From Neobacillus sp. SuZ13 (lineage in GTDB: Bacteria > Bacillota > Bacilli > Bacillales > Cytobacillaceae): a stretch of 64,000 nt of DNA. The notes beneath the pieces are model-generated. The model was not told the origin of the DNA. It did not search any database and was given only the letters and a program-made list of their open reading frames with translations. The stretch spans positions 4,487,501 through 4,551,500 of the forward strand of contig NZ_CP126107.1 of assembly GCF_030123365.1 (NCBI RefSeq), given 5' to 3'. The translations under genes were made by a program, and so were the position numbers. Of this stretch, positions 33,599 through 42,426 are shown piece by piece (position 1 is the first letter of the stretch; each line of letters opens with the position of its first letter).

Positions 33599-33733
33599 CT
33601 AAAACATCGCTCGTTTCACTTTCTTTGTCATTCTTTTCATATTGCGGGCTGACATCATATTATTTCTTTGGGCAACATTATAGGCCGCCATTCCCGCACC
33701 AAACGCAATCATCGTCGTCATCATTTTATTCAT
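33599..33733 (-). CDS. yrzQ: YrzQ family small protein
   Basis: 44 residues, MNKMMTTMIAFGAGMAAYNV followed by a basic tail (MKRMTKKVKRAMF). The short hydrophobic segment with GAGMAAY and the basic C-terminus fit the YrzQ/DUF3918-type proteins of Bacillaceae. ATG 33733 follows AGAGGTG. Function unknown. Confidence 0.8.
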   Translation of the reverse strand: MNKMMTTMIAFGAGMAAYNVAQRNNMMSARNMKRMTKKVKRAMF

Positions 33734-33813
33734 ACGTTTCACCTCTTTAATAGACGTTAATAAGTTTCTGTCACTTTGATAACGATCTAGCTCAGCGTTT
33801 CCGCTTTTCTCTC

Positions 33814-34005
33814 TTAAAGGGTGTAACGACGTTCTTCTTCTTCAAACAAATCGTCCAAGGAACTAAGTGACCCGTCTTCTTCGACTTGATGGGTATTGAT
33901 TAGGCCTTTGTTTACTGAAAGTTCAATAAAGCAATTCCAACAATAATATTGGTTAATACCAATCTTACCGATATCCTTACTTTGACAATTGGGACACTTT
34001 AACAT
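33814..34005 (-). CDS. Small zinc-ribbon protein
   Basis: 63 residues. CPNC (about residues 4-7) and CWNC (about 23-26) form a zinc ribbon, followed by an acidic tail. ATG 34005 (MLKCPNCQSKDIG) follows TGAGGTG; an ATG at 34020 in frame overlaps the yrrD stop and lies before that site. It may be the equivalent of B. subtilis YrzR. Confidence 0.8.
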   Translation of the reverse strand: MLKCPNCQSKDIGKIGINQYYCWNCFIELSVNKGLINTHQVEEDGSLSSLDDLFEEEERRYTL

Positions 34006-34016
34006 GAAAAGACACC

Positions 34017-34490
34017 TCACGTATTATTTACATCTACGATAATGGCATCCTTTCCGATTGCTAAGGGCTTCCCGGATTGAATGACTTGTTTGCCTTCCGT
34101 AAGATCCGAAAAGAAGCCATCCGTGATTTCGTACCCTATGATTGTGCCCAATTCCTCCTGAAAATATACATCTTTTAACAAACCGAGGGATTCTCCGCTT
34201 TTTGAAAGCATCATCATCCCGTCTAATGGCTGTTGATGTGTAAGTGTATATTGGGGATCTTTCAGCTTTACCAAGTAGTCGCTATCCTCAATCATTACCC
34301 CATCTGCACCGAAGGAAGCCACTTTTTGGATATCCAAAAAAAAGGATTGTTTGAAAAAAACGCCTTTTTTTACCAATAACCCGTCTACCTTACCGGTGCT
34401 CGAGATACATAAATCACTTACCTCGCCAATTTTTTGACCGCTGTTTGTTTCAAAAACAGGCTGTCCTTTCAATAAAGAGAATGTCCGCAA
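34017..34490 (-). CDS. yrrD: PRC-barrel domain protein YrrD
   Basis: 157 residues with two PRC-barrel-like repeats (QKIGEVSDLCI and ESLGLLKDVYF mark each). PRC barrels occur in RNA-processing and photosynthetic proteins; the role in Bacillus is unknown. I chose TTG 34490 (start RTFSLLKGQPVF) because AGGAGGTG lies eight bases upstream; GTG 34502 is part of that ribosome binding site. Confidence 0.87.
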   Translation of the reverse strand: MRTFSLLKGQPVFETNSGQKIGEVSDLCISSTGKVDGLLVKKGVFFKQSFFLDIQKVASFGADGVMIEDSDYLVKLKDPQYTLTHQQPLDGMMMLSKSGESLGLLKDVYFQEELGTIIGYEITDGFFSDLTEGKQVIQSGKPLAIGKDAIIVDVNNT

Positions 34491-34523
34491 AGAGTGTCCC
34501 ACCTCCTGTGAACATTCATAGTG

Positions 34524-36974
34524 TTAGTCATTTAACATAAAATCATAAGGTGTAACGTTTTCCATACCCACCATTGGATTAGCCTGCATGAATTCTTCTT
34601 CGTAGGACAATACAGAGCCTATTTTTTCTTCAAGGTTATTATTTTCTTTAGCTGAATTGGGTTCATTCTTTTTACCAACAAGTGGAGTAGCTGAAATTAA
34701 CTCTTGCAGCTTTTGGCACAAGGTTGTTTGGCGAGAAAGTTCATCCGCTCTTTCTACGCCCATTTTAAGAGCATCGACTTCGCCGCAAAGAATTAAGGAT
34801 TGTTTACTTCGTGTGATGGCTGTATAGATTAAATTTCTACGTAACATCCGATAATAACTTCTTGTCACTGGCAAAATGACAATCGGGAATTCACTACCCT
34901 GCGATTTATGGACGGAGCAGCAATAGGCGTGGGTAATTTGAGTTAAATCTTGTCTGGTATACTCGACTTCATTACCTTCAAAGGAAATGTAAATCATATC
35001 CTGTTTTTCAGTGTTTTCCTTCGCATAGATAATCGAGATAATTTCCCCAATATCACCGTTAAAGACATTGCTTTCTGGTTGGTTTACTAGTTGAAGTACT
35101 TTATCACCAATCCGATATTTGACCTCACCAAAAGCAATTTCCTTTCTCTTTCCATCAGGATTAGGATTAAAAATTTCTTGCAATAAAACATTCAAGCGGT
35201 CGATTCCAGCCGGTCCCCTGTACATAGGCGCTAACACTTGAATATCCTTCGCCGAATAGCCTTTATTTTTGGCATTAAAGGCGACTTTCTCAACCACTTG
35301 TGCAACCTGTGTTGTTGAGCATTTAATAAACGAACGATCCGCTTGCTTTACCGTAATATCCGCGGGCAAGTAGCCTTTTTTAATTTCATGGGCAAGTTCA
35401 ATAATCGAAGAGCCCTCTGCCTGCCGGTAAATATCTGTTAAACGAACGGTAGGTATCCGTTCAGATGTTAGCAAATCCTTTAGAACCTGTCCCGGTCCGA
35501 CCGATGGTAATTGATCTTCATCACCTACCATGATGACTTGTATATTTTCTGGAAGTGCCTTAAACAATTGATTAGCGAGCCATATATCGAGCATGGAGGT
35601 TTCATCTACGATGATAATTTTCCCTTCGAGCGGACTTGCATCGTCACGGTCAAATCCTTCTTGACCATTAAATCCAAGGAGACGATGAATGGTTACCGCG
35701 GGCAGACCGGTGGATTCACTCATCCTTTTTGCGGCTCTTCCTGTCGGGGCTGCTAATAAGAACGGAAAGGGTTCGCCTTTTTTCTGGTAATCCTTAAGTT
35801 CTAAGGAGCAACCATGCAGTTCTGAATAAAGTTCTACAATTCCTTTGATAACAGTTGTTTTTCCTGTTCCTGGTCCACCTGTTAAAATCAACATTGGCGA
35901 CATTAACGCCGTTTGGATGGCCTCGCGTTGCGAGGGTGCATATTGCACACCTAGTCGCTCTTCTAAACTTCCTAATGAGAGAAGGAATTCAGACTCCGGA
36001 AATTGGTCCTTATATTCTGTTTGTGCAAGGATCCGCTGGATGTTCGTTACCAGCCCCTTTTCGGCAAAATATAGGGATGGCAAGTATACACGTTTCTCTT
36101 CACCAATTAATTTACCCTCTTCTTGCAGCTTGATGACTTCATTTGAAATATCTATGTATTCAATTTGATCACGTTTGTTCTCTTCTAAAAGTGTCTTTAC
36201 TTGCTCTAATAAATCCTCAGCATGTATATATACATGGCCCGTCTGCATGCTTTCATTTTCAAGGATGTAGAGGCAGGCTGCTTTAATTCGATCAGGATGA
36301 TTTCCTGTTATGCCAAGTTGGTAACCTAGCTCATCAGCTCGCCCAAAACCGATTCCTTCTATATCTTCGACAAGTTTATAAGGATTTTTTTGCATAATTT
36401 CAAGCGTTTGATCTTTATAGGCTTGATAAATCCGCATGGAGATCTGTGGTCCAAAGCCATATTGGTTTAAAGCCACCATGACTTGCTCTAATCCTTGATG
36501 CTCCATTAATGTATCGTAGAGCATTTTTGCTTTTTCAGAAGGGAGTTTTGGTATGGAATCAAGCAAGGACGGCTGGTTGAGAATCTTTGAGATGGCATCT
36601 TCTCCTAAGATTTCAACAATGTTTTCAGCAGTTTTTTTCCCAATCCCCTTAAACATCTCTCCCGATAAATAATTGATGACCCCTTGTTTTGATTGGGGCA
36701 TGTCTTTACGGAAATGATTGGTATGAAATTGCAGACCAAACTTGGGATGATCCTTAAATTCACCGAAAAAGATATAGGTCTCCTGTTCATGGATTTTTGG
36801 AAAATAACCGGTGACCACAGCTTCTTTGTCCTCATATGGATGATTTGTTTCATCGACTCTTATTCGCAAAACCGTATAAAGGTTTTGTTCATTGTGGAAT
36901 ATGGTGACAATCGGTCTGCCCTTTACGAATTTCCCCTGTTCAGCAAATAAATCCAACGTGTCTTGCTTTTCCAT
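34524..36974 (-). CDS. recD2: ATP-dependent DNA helicase RecD2 (YrrC)
   Basis: 816-residue 5'-3' SF1B helicase of RecBC-independent type. The long N-terminal region includes helix-hairpin-helix segments (MFKGIGKKTAENIV, IEGIGFGRADELG). Walker A is GGPGTGKT at 366-373; the DEXX motif IIIVDETSMLD, GDEDQLPSVGPG, and the C-terminal UvrD-like TAITRSKQSLILCG are intact. It acts in DNA repair and replication fork progression in B. subtilis. Confidence 0.96.
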   Translation of the reverse strand: MEKQDTLDLFAEQGKFVKGRPIVTIFHNEQNLYTVLRIRVDETNHPYEDKEAVVTGYFPKIHEQETYIFFGEFKDHPKFGLQFHTNHFRKDMPQSKQGVINYLSGEMFKGIGKKTAENIVEILGEDAISKILNQPSLLDSIPKLPSEKAKMLYDTLMEHQGLEQVMVALNQYGFGPQISMRIYQAYKDQTLEIMQKNPYKLVEDIEGIGFGRADELGYQLGITGNHPDRIKAACLYILENESMQTGHVYIHAEDLLEQVKTLLEENKRDQIEYIDISNEVIKLQEEGKLIGEEKRVYLPSLYFAEKGLVTNIQRILAQTEYKDQFPESEFLLSLGSLEERLGVQYAPSQREAIQTALMSPMLILTGGPGTGKTTVIKGIVELYSELHGCSLELKDYQKKGEPFPFLLAAPTGRAAKRMSESTGLPAVTIHRLLGFNGQEGFDRDDASPLEGKIIIVDETSMLDIWLANQLFKALPENIQVIMVGDEDQLPSVGPGQVLKDLLTSERIPTVRLTDIYRQAEGSSIIELAHEIKKGYLPADITVKQADRSFIKCSTTQVAQVVEKVAFNAKNKGYSAKDIQVLAPMYRGPAGIDRLNVLLQEIFNPNPDGKRKEIAFGEVKYRIGDKVLQLVNQPESNVFNGDIGEIISIIYAKENTEKQDMIYISFEGNEVEYTRQDLTQITHAYCCSVHKSQGSEFPIVILPVTRSYYRMLRRNLIYTAITRSKQSLILCGEVDALKMGVERADELSRQTTLCQKLQELISATPLVGKKNEPNSAKENNNLEEKIGSVLSYEEEFMQANPMVGMENVTPYDFMLND

Positions 36975-37006
36975 TTGGCTCCCTCCCTTCTCTAAAAAAA
37001 TGATTG

Positions 37007-37660
37007 TTATTGGTTACTTTCTAATAATTTTTTCGCGTGACCTGCAAGCAGATGGTCAGGTTGAATGTCGAGTGCTTTATTTAACATTTCTAATGCTTTG
37101 GCTGGATTGTCTTGAAAAGCGTAGGAGACACCTAAATTATAAAAAGCATCGGAATGAGCTGGATCCAATTCGATACATTTTTCAAATTGAATGACAGCCT
37201 CAGCAATTAATTCTAACTGTGCTAGGCATAATCCGTATTGAAAACGAGCTTCCGCATCATTCTCATTTAATTCCACACTTCTTTGTAAGTAAGGGAGTGC
37301 AAATTTCCCCTGATCCAACTGAACAAGAGTCAGCCCTAACATGAAATAATTATCACTAGATTGCAGACCCTTTTTCATGGCCGTCTCAAACATATTCTTT
37401 GCTTCGTTAAATAGGTCCTTGCTAAATAACAAAGTTCCAATACTATAATAAGCCGCCGCAGCGTTTTCATCTATTTCAATGGATTTTTGATAAAAGTTTA
37501 GAGCCTTTTCGTCGTCCCCAACCGCGGAAAGGACATTTCCGAAATTAATATAGGCAACAGGGTCGTTTGGGTTTTCTTGAATGGCTTCATTAAAGGCCTT
37601 TGCCGCCTCTTCCAGGTTGCCTTCCTGCATGTATTGTACACCTAATTGGTTTTTATCCAT
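37007..37660 (-). CDS. yrrB: Tetratricopeptide repeat protein (YrrB)
   Basis: 217 residues formed almost entirely of TPR units of 34 residues (for example AYINFGNVLSAVGDDEKALN and AYYSIGTLLFSKDLFNEAKN), about six in all. It is a protein-protein interaction scaffold with no enzymatic motif. ATG 37660 follows GGAGTGG. It lies directly upstream of recD2, as in B. subtilis, and downstream of an unusual repeat array. Confidence 0.9.
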   Translation of the reverse strand: MDKNQLGVQYMQEGNLEEAAKAFNEAIQENPNDPVAYINFGNVLSAVGDDEKALNFYQKSIEIDENAAAAYYSIGTLLFSKDLFNEAKNMFETAMKKGLQSSDNYFMLGLTLVQLDQGKFALPYLQRSVELNENDAEARFQYGLCLAQLELIAEAVIQFEKCIELDPAHSDAFYNLGVSYAFQDNPAKALEMLNKALDIQPDHLLAGHAKKLLESNQ

Positions 37661-37758
37661 TATTACCACTCCAATCTAAGAGAAAGTATATCATATTTTA
37701 TAAAAAAATAATTTCAAGAGTTGTAAGAGGATTTTTATTTGAGTGTTTAGGGGAGGAT

Positions 37759-38121
37759 CTCGCGGATTTTCGGAGGGATTTCGCCAATTAGAGATTTAAT
37801 TTCGCCTAGTTTGATGCTTATTTCGCCAAACTTTGGAAGAATCTCGCCAACTTTCACTCTTATTTCGCCAAACTGTATTTACCTGCTAAACTGGGCGGTG
37901 GATTTCGCCAAGTTTGATGTTTATTTCGCCAAACCCTGGAGGAATTTCGCCAACTTTAATGTTTATTTCGCCAAACCCTGGAAGGAATTAGCCAACTTTC
38001 ATTTTTATTTCGCCAATCAGGTAATTTACCTGCTATACCTGGCAGTGGATCTGACCAAATTTGAAGTGTGTTTCGCCAAAACTACGGCATAATTCCACCA
38101 ACTATTAATTTTTTCCGCCAA
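37759..38121. repeat. Array of TTCGCCAA motifs at an exact 21-bp period
   Basis: Sixteen motif copies (consensus TTCGCCAA, some with one to three changes) start at 37759, 37780, 37801, 37822, 37843, 37864, 37904, 37925, 37946, 37967, 37988, 38009, 38051, 38072, 38093 and 38114. All steps are 21 bases except 40 and 42. Spacers alternate between an ACTTTAATGTTTAT-like and an ACCCTGGAGGAAT-like type, so the true unit is 42 bp. Two longer interludes sharing TTTACCTGCT start 147 bases (7 x 21) apart. It fills most of the gap between mnmA and yrrB. Confidence 0.9.
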
Positions 38122-38137
38122 TCAAGAGTCTTCCCAC

Positions 38138-38172
38138 AAAAAAACCTGATTCCAATTGAGGAATCAGGTCTT
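38138..38172 (-). terminator. Terminator of cymR-yrvO-mnmA
   Basis: On the minus strand ACCTGATTCC pairs with GGAATCAGGT and is followed by seven T. Confidence 0.9.
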
Positions 38173-38175
38173 CTA

Positions 38176-39303
38176 TTAACCAACATAAGTTAAACGTTCA
38201 CCATTTTTAAATACATGATCAATGGTCCCACCGCCGAGACATTCATCACCATTATAAAAAACAACCGCTTGTCCTGGTGTGATCGCGCGAATTGGTTCAT
38301 CGAAAATAACTTCCACTTGATTATCTTCCAAGAGACGAACGGTTACGTGATTGTCTTCCTGGCGATAGCGGAATTTTGCAGTACATTTGAATTCAGTTGG
38401 TTTTTCTCGGTCAGATACCCAGCTGACACCTACAGCTGTAATCGAGTCTGAATAAAGTTTTTCATTATGAAAACCTTGACCAACATAAAGGACATTTCTT
38501 TCTAAATCCTTACCGATTGCAAACCATGGTTCACCAGAACCGCCAATTCCTAGGCCATGACGTTGGCCAATTGTGTGATACATTAAGCCTTCGTGTTTAC
38601 CTTTTACTTCACCTGCGAACGTCTCCATGTTCCCTGGCTGGGCCGGCAAATATTGACCTAAGAACTCTTTAAAATTCCGTTCACCAATAAAACAAATCCC
38701 CGTGCTATCTTTTTTCGTAGCGGTAGCAAGGTTTGCTTCCCTAGCAATTTCCCGGACTCTTGGTTTTTCAAGATTTCCAATAGGGAACATTACCTTACTT
38801 AATTGATCCTGGGTCAGTTGGTTCAAGAAATACGTTTGATCCTTATTTTCATCCAGACCGCGGAGCATTTTATATTCTCCATCCCGATACTCAACTTGAG
38901 CATAGTGCCCTGTCGCTAAGTAGTCAGCTCCTAAATTCATTGCATGTTCAAGGAAAGCTTTAAATTTAATTTCCTTATTGCACATTACATCTGGATTTGG
39001 GGTCCGTCCTGCTTTATATTCTTCAAGGAAATAGGTAAATACCTTATCCCAATATTGTTTTTCAAAATTTACTGCATAATACGGAATGCCGATTTGGTTA
39101 CAAACACGTATAACATCTTCATAGTCTTCTGTTGCTGTACAAAAACCAGTATCATCCGTGTCATCCCAGTTTTTCATAAAAATTCCGATGACATCGTAGC
39201 CTTGCTGCTTCAACAAAAGTGCTGCTACAGAAGAATCTACTCCACCAGACATTCCGACTACCACTCTTGTGTTTTTCGGATCTTTTCTTTCCAATGATTT
39301 CAC
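38176..39303 (-). CDS. mnmA: tRNA-specific 2-thiouridylase MnmA
   Basis: Installs the 2-thio group on wobble uridine of Lys, Glu and Gln tRNAs. 375 residues. The PP-loop SGGVDS is at residues 19-24; catalytic cysteines lie in DVMCNKEIKF and TGICFIGERNF. It is directly downstream of the cysteine desulfurase yrvO, its sulfur donor in B. subtilis. Confidence 0.96.
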   Translation of the reverse strand: MKSLERKDPKNTRVVVGMSGGVDSSVAALLLKQQGYDVIGIFMKNWDDTDDTGFCTATEDYEDVIRVCNQIGIPYYAVNFEKQYWDKVFTYFLEEYKAGRTPNPDVMCNKEIKFKAFLEHAMNLGADYLATGHYAQVEYRDGEYKMLRGLDENKDQTYFLNQLTQDQLSKVMFPIGNLEKPRVREIAREANLATATKKDSTGICFIGERNFKEFLGQYLPAQPGNMETFAGEVKGKHEGLMYHTIGQRHGLGIGGSGEPWFAIGKDLERNVLYVGQGFHNEKLYSDSITAVGVSWVSDREKPTEFKCTAKFRYRQEDNHVTVRLLEDNQVEVIFDEPIRAITPGQAVVFYNGDECLGGGTIDHVFKNGERLTYVG

Positions 39304-39332
39304 CCCTCTATTGCAAAAAACCTTTACTAAAT

Positions 39333-40475
39333 TTATTTTTTCAAACGTGCAACAATTCTTGCCGTTTCTTCCGCAGCCTTAACAACGTCTTCATTGGTTG
39401 TATTATAGCCAAAGCTGAAACGAATCGAATTTGTTAATCGTTCTGAGTTTTTACCAAACATGGCAACAAGCACATGGGAAGGTTCAATTGAGCCGGCCGT
39501 GCATGCTGAACCGCTCGATACAGCAATTCCAGCTATATCAAGATTGACGAGCATTGCTTCCACACTTGTCCCAGGAAAGCTTAAGTTTAATACATGAGGC
39601 AAAGATTTTTCAAGTAATCCGTTTATGTCAAATTCTACATCCAGCTCTCGCAGCTTATTGATCAACGTTCTTTTCAGTTCAAGGAATTGTTCGCGCTTAG
39701 CCTCTCGATTTTCATTTGATATTAAAACAGCTTCATGAAAACCAACAATAGCGGCAATATTTTCAGTCCCTGCCCGTCTCTTTCGTTCTTGCTCACCACC
39801 GAAGGAACGTGGAGAAAGCTTAATATTTGATTTTGAAAAAAGGAAACCTACTCCTTTTGGTCCATTAATTTTATGGGCCGAGACAGATAATAAATCAATG
39901 AAGCTATGATTGACATCAATTTCTTCAACGCCATATGCTTGTACAGCATCCGTATGGAAGATTGCTTGATGATCTTTTAATAACAGTCCAATTTCTGAAA
40001 TTGGTTGAAGTGTACCCACTTCGTTGTTACCGTACATAATCGACACCAAGATGGTATCTTCTCTTAAAGCTTCTCGCAGCTCAGCCAGCGAAATTTGCCC
40101 ATTTTGGTCCACTGGTAAGTACGTAACCTCAAAACCCATTTTTTCTAACTTATGACATGCGTGAAGAACAGCATGGTGCTCAATTTCAGTGGTAATAATA
40201 TGTTTGCCCTTATGCTGATATGTTTCAGCGACTCCAAATAACGCCATATTATCTGCTTCTGTTCCGCCACTTGTAAAAATAATCTCAGTTACCTTTGCGC
40301 CAATGCTGCCTGCTAGCACCGAACGTGCCTGGTCAATCAGGTGACGAGCTTCCCTCCCATAAGAATGGATACTTGAAGGATTCCCGAAAGTTGCTTGCAT
40401 CACCTCAAGCATTTTTTCAATAACCATGGGATGCATAGGCGATGTAGCCGCATGGTCGAGATAGATTCGTTCCAC
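39333..40475 (-). CDS. yrvO: Cysteine desulfurase YrvO (IscS/NifS-like)
   Basis: PLP enzyme delivering cysteine sulfur to MnmA. 380 residues from the GTG at 40475 (ERIYLDHAAT), which AAGGTG precedes; the frame is open to 40493. The PLP lysine is in SVSAHKINGPKG, and the persulfide cysteine is in SSGSACTAGSIEPSHV. It lies between cymR and mnmA. Confidence 0.94.
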   Translation of the reverse strand: MERIYLDHAATSPMHPMVIEKMLEVMQATFGNPSSIHSYGREARHLIDQARSVLAGSIGAKVTEIIFTSGGTEADNMALFGVAETYQHKGKHIITTEIEHHAVLHACHKLEKMGFEVTYLPVDQNGQISLAELREALREDTILVSIMYGNNEVGTLQPISEIGLLLKDHQAIFHTDAVQAYGVEEIDVNHSFIDLLSVSAHKINGPKGVGFLFSKSNIKLSPRSFGGEQERKRRAGTENIAAIVGFHEAVLISNENREAKREQFLELKRTLINKLRELDVEFDINGLLEKSLPHVLNLSFPGTSVEAMLVNLDIAGIAVSSGSACTAGSIEPSHVLVAMFGKNSERLTNSIRFSFGYNTTNEDVVKAAEETARIVARLKK

Positions 40476-40519
40476 ATTTACACCTTCTATCAAATAATTC
40501 TCAATGTTACTTTTTTACC

Positions 40520-40939
40520 CTAAATATAAAACATATATCCTTCTGGCGTTTCGTCATTACTATGATTCGCTAAATCCTCTAAGGTAGTATTGTCCAAAAC
40601 GTCCTTTATGGCATCCCGAATTCGAATCCACAATTCCCGCTTAGCTGGTTCTTCATCTTCAATCCCTTCAACCGGTGCAATCGGTCCTTCTAGGACACGG
40701 ATCACATCACCTGCAGTAATTTTAGATGGGGTGTTAGTTAAGATATAGCCGCCGTATGCACCACGAATGCTTTTTACTAAACCTGCATTCCGCAATGGGG
40801 CAATTAATTGTTCTAAATAATGTTCGGATAAATCATTCGCTTGTGCAATTGTTTTTAATGATGTTGGACCCTCGCCGTGCTTTTTGGCAAGCTCTATCAT
40901 AATCGTTAAACCATAGCGACCTTTTGTTGAAATTTTCAT
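40520..40939 (-). CDS. cymR: Rrf2-family regulator CymR
   Basis: 139-residue repressor of cysteine and sulfur metabolism genes. The winged helix (TSLKTIAQANDLSEHYLEQLI) and the wing (AYGGYIL) are clear. The iron-sulfur cysteines of IscR are absent, as expected for CymR, which senses O-acetylserine through CysK. It probably controls the mccB-mccA-mtnN operon in this same window. Confidence 0.93.
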   Translation of the reverse strand: MKISTKGRYGLTIMIELAKKHGEGPTSLKTIAQANDLSEHYLEQLIAPLRNAGLVKSIRGAYGGYILTNTPSKITAGDVIRVLEGPIAPVEGIEDEEPAKRELWIRIRDAIKDVLDNTTLEDLANHSNDETPEGYMFYI

Positions 40940-41101
40940 ATCGCACCTCTTTTTTTATCTATAAAATATCAATTAAAATCCTTAGTAATTTGATAGGCAT
41001 TAAAATTATATCATATTCTACTTTAATATGCTTTTTCAATGGAAAATGGTAAAGTAAGGCTATATATCGTTAGATTGTATTAAATTTTGGAGAGATGTAA
41101 C

Positions 41102-42373
41102 ATGCAGCAAAAGCCTTTAGCATTTAGGATGCGGCCTAAAACGATTGAAGAAGTTGTCGGGCAGCAGCATTTGGTTGGCGATGGAAAAATCATATCAAGA
41201 ATGGTGAAAGCAAAACAACTGACCTCGATGATTTTATATGGTCCTCCCGGTATAGGCAAAACATCCATTGCCAGCGCGATTGCCGGCAGCACCAAATATG
41301 CCTTCCGCACCCTTAATGCTGTCACGAATAATAAAAAAGATATGGAAATTGTTGCCGCCGAGGCAAAAATGTCTGGAAAAGTTATTTTGCTTCTTGATGA
41401 AGTCCATCGTTTAGATAAAGGGAAGCAGGATTTTTTATTACCATATTTAGAAAACGGGATGATCGTTTTAATTGGTGCTACCACGAGTAATCCGTATCAT
41501 GCTATCAACCCAGCAATCCGGAGCCGCTGTCAAATCTTCGAGTTAAAACCACCTACACCCGATGAAGTAAAATTGGCATTAAATCGTGCCCTCGAGGATG
41601 AGGAACGCGGGTTCGGAAAGATAAAGGTAGAAATCGCAGAAGAGGCCTTGCTGCATTTTGCCCAAGGATCCAATGGGGACGTAAGAAGTTCACTCAATGC
41701 CTTAGAATTAGCTGTATTGTCCACTGATACAGATGATAATGGGATCATTCATATTGATGTAGAAACAGCAGAAGAGTGTTTGCAAAAAAAGAGCCTTGTT
41801 GCCGATAAAGACGGGGATGGGCATTATGATGTTCTATCAGCTTTTCAAAAGTCGATCCGGGGAAGCGACGTTAACGCTGCCCTCCATTATCTCGGCCGAT
41901 TAATCGAAGCAGGAGACATGCCAAGTATCAGCCGAAGATTAATTGTGATTGCCTATGAAGATGTCGGGTTAGCTAATCCAGCAGTTGGTGCACGCACGTT
42001 AGCGGCGATTGAAACGGCTGAGAGAATCGGCTTTCCTGAGGCAAGAATCCCACTTGCAAATGCGGTGATTGAATTATGTCTGTCACCAAAATCGAACTCG
42101 GCTGTTTTGGCTATTCAGGCTGCACTCGAAGATATCCAAAAAGGCATCGTTGGCGAAGTACCTGACCATCTAAAGGATGCTCATTATAAAGGAGCAAAGG
42201 AACTTGGAAGAGGAATCGACTACAAGTACCCACACGACTACGAAAACGGCTGGGTCCCGCAGCAATATCTACCCGATAGGTTAAAACACAAACAATACTA
42301 TCAACCAAAGAAAACAGGAAAATTCGAACAAGCCCTTGCAATCGTATACGAAAAGTTAACAAGGAAAAAATAG
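41102..42373 (+). CDS. rarA: Replication-associated recombination protein RarA (MgsA)
   Basis: 423-residue AAA+ ATPase acting at stalled forks. Walker A GPPGIGKT at 47-54, Walker B LLLDEVHR, and the C-terminal MgsA domain (YGAKELGRG-like, VPQQYLPD). I chose ATG 41102 after TTGGAGAG; a TTG at 41087 is in the same frame but precedes the site. Its TAG stop runs into an R3 palindrome. Confidence 0.95.
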   Translation: MQQKPLAFRMRPKTIEEVVGQQHLVGDGKIISRMVKAKQLTSMILYGPPGIGKTSIASAIAGSTKYAFRTLNAVTNNKKDMEIVAAEAKMSGKVILLLDEVHRLDKGKQDFLLPYLENGMIVLIGATTSNPYHAINPAIRSRCQIFELKPPTPDEVKLALNRALEDEERGFGKIKVEIAEEALLHFAQGSNGDVRSSLNALELAVLSTDTDDNGIIHIDVETAEECLQKKSLVADKDGDGHYDVLSAFQKSIRGSDVNAALHYLGRLIEAGDMPSISRRLIVIAYEDVGLANPAVGARTLAAIETAERIGFPEARIPLANAVIELCLSPKSNSAVLAIQAALEDIQKGIVGEVPDHLKDAHYKGAKELGRGIDYKYPHDYENGWVPQQYLPDRLKHKQYYQPKKTGKFEQALAIVYEKLTRKK

Positions 42374-42417
42374 GGTGTCAGGCACCATGTGAATTCTTCA
42401 CATGATGCCTGACACCC
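42373..42417. repeat. R3 palindrome between rarA and the ABC permease
   Basis: A 45-bp palindrome GGGTGTCAGGCACC-ATGTGAA...TTCACAT-GATGCCTGACACCC whose first base is the last base of the rarA stop codon. CCTTTCTTTTTT follows on the plus strand, so it can terminate rarA. It differs from the copy at 16561-16605 mainly at the centre. Confidence 0.85.
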
Positions 42418-42426
42418 CTTTCTTTT

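Noticed and set aside
37811..38092. 93-codon plus-strand open frame with FAK/FAN peptide repeats
   Set aside because: It is a by-product of the 21-bp repeat (21 is divisible by 3). The motif is read as ISPN in the first part and FAK/FAN after the 40-base step, so the peptide is not conserved along the array, and no ribosome binding site is seen.
37759..38121. CRISPR array
   Set aside because: The repeat core is only 8 bases, the 13-base spacers are similar to each other, and no cas genes are present.
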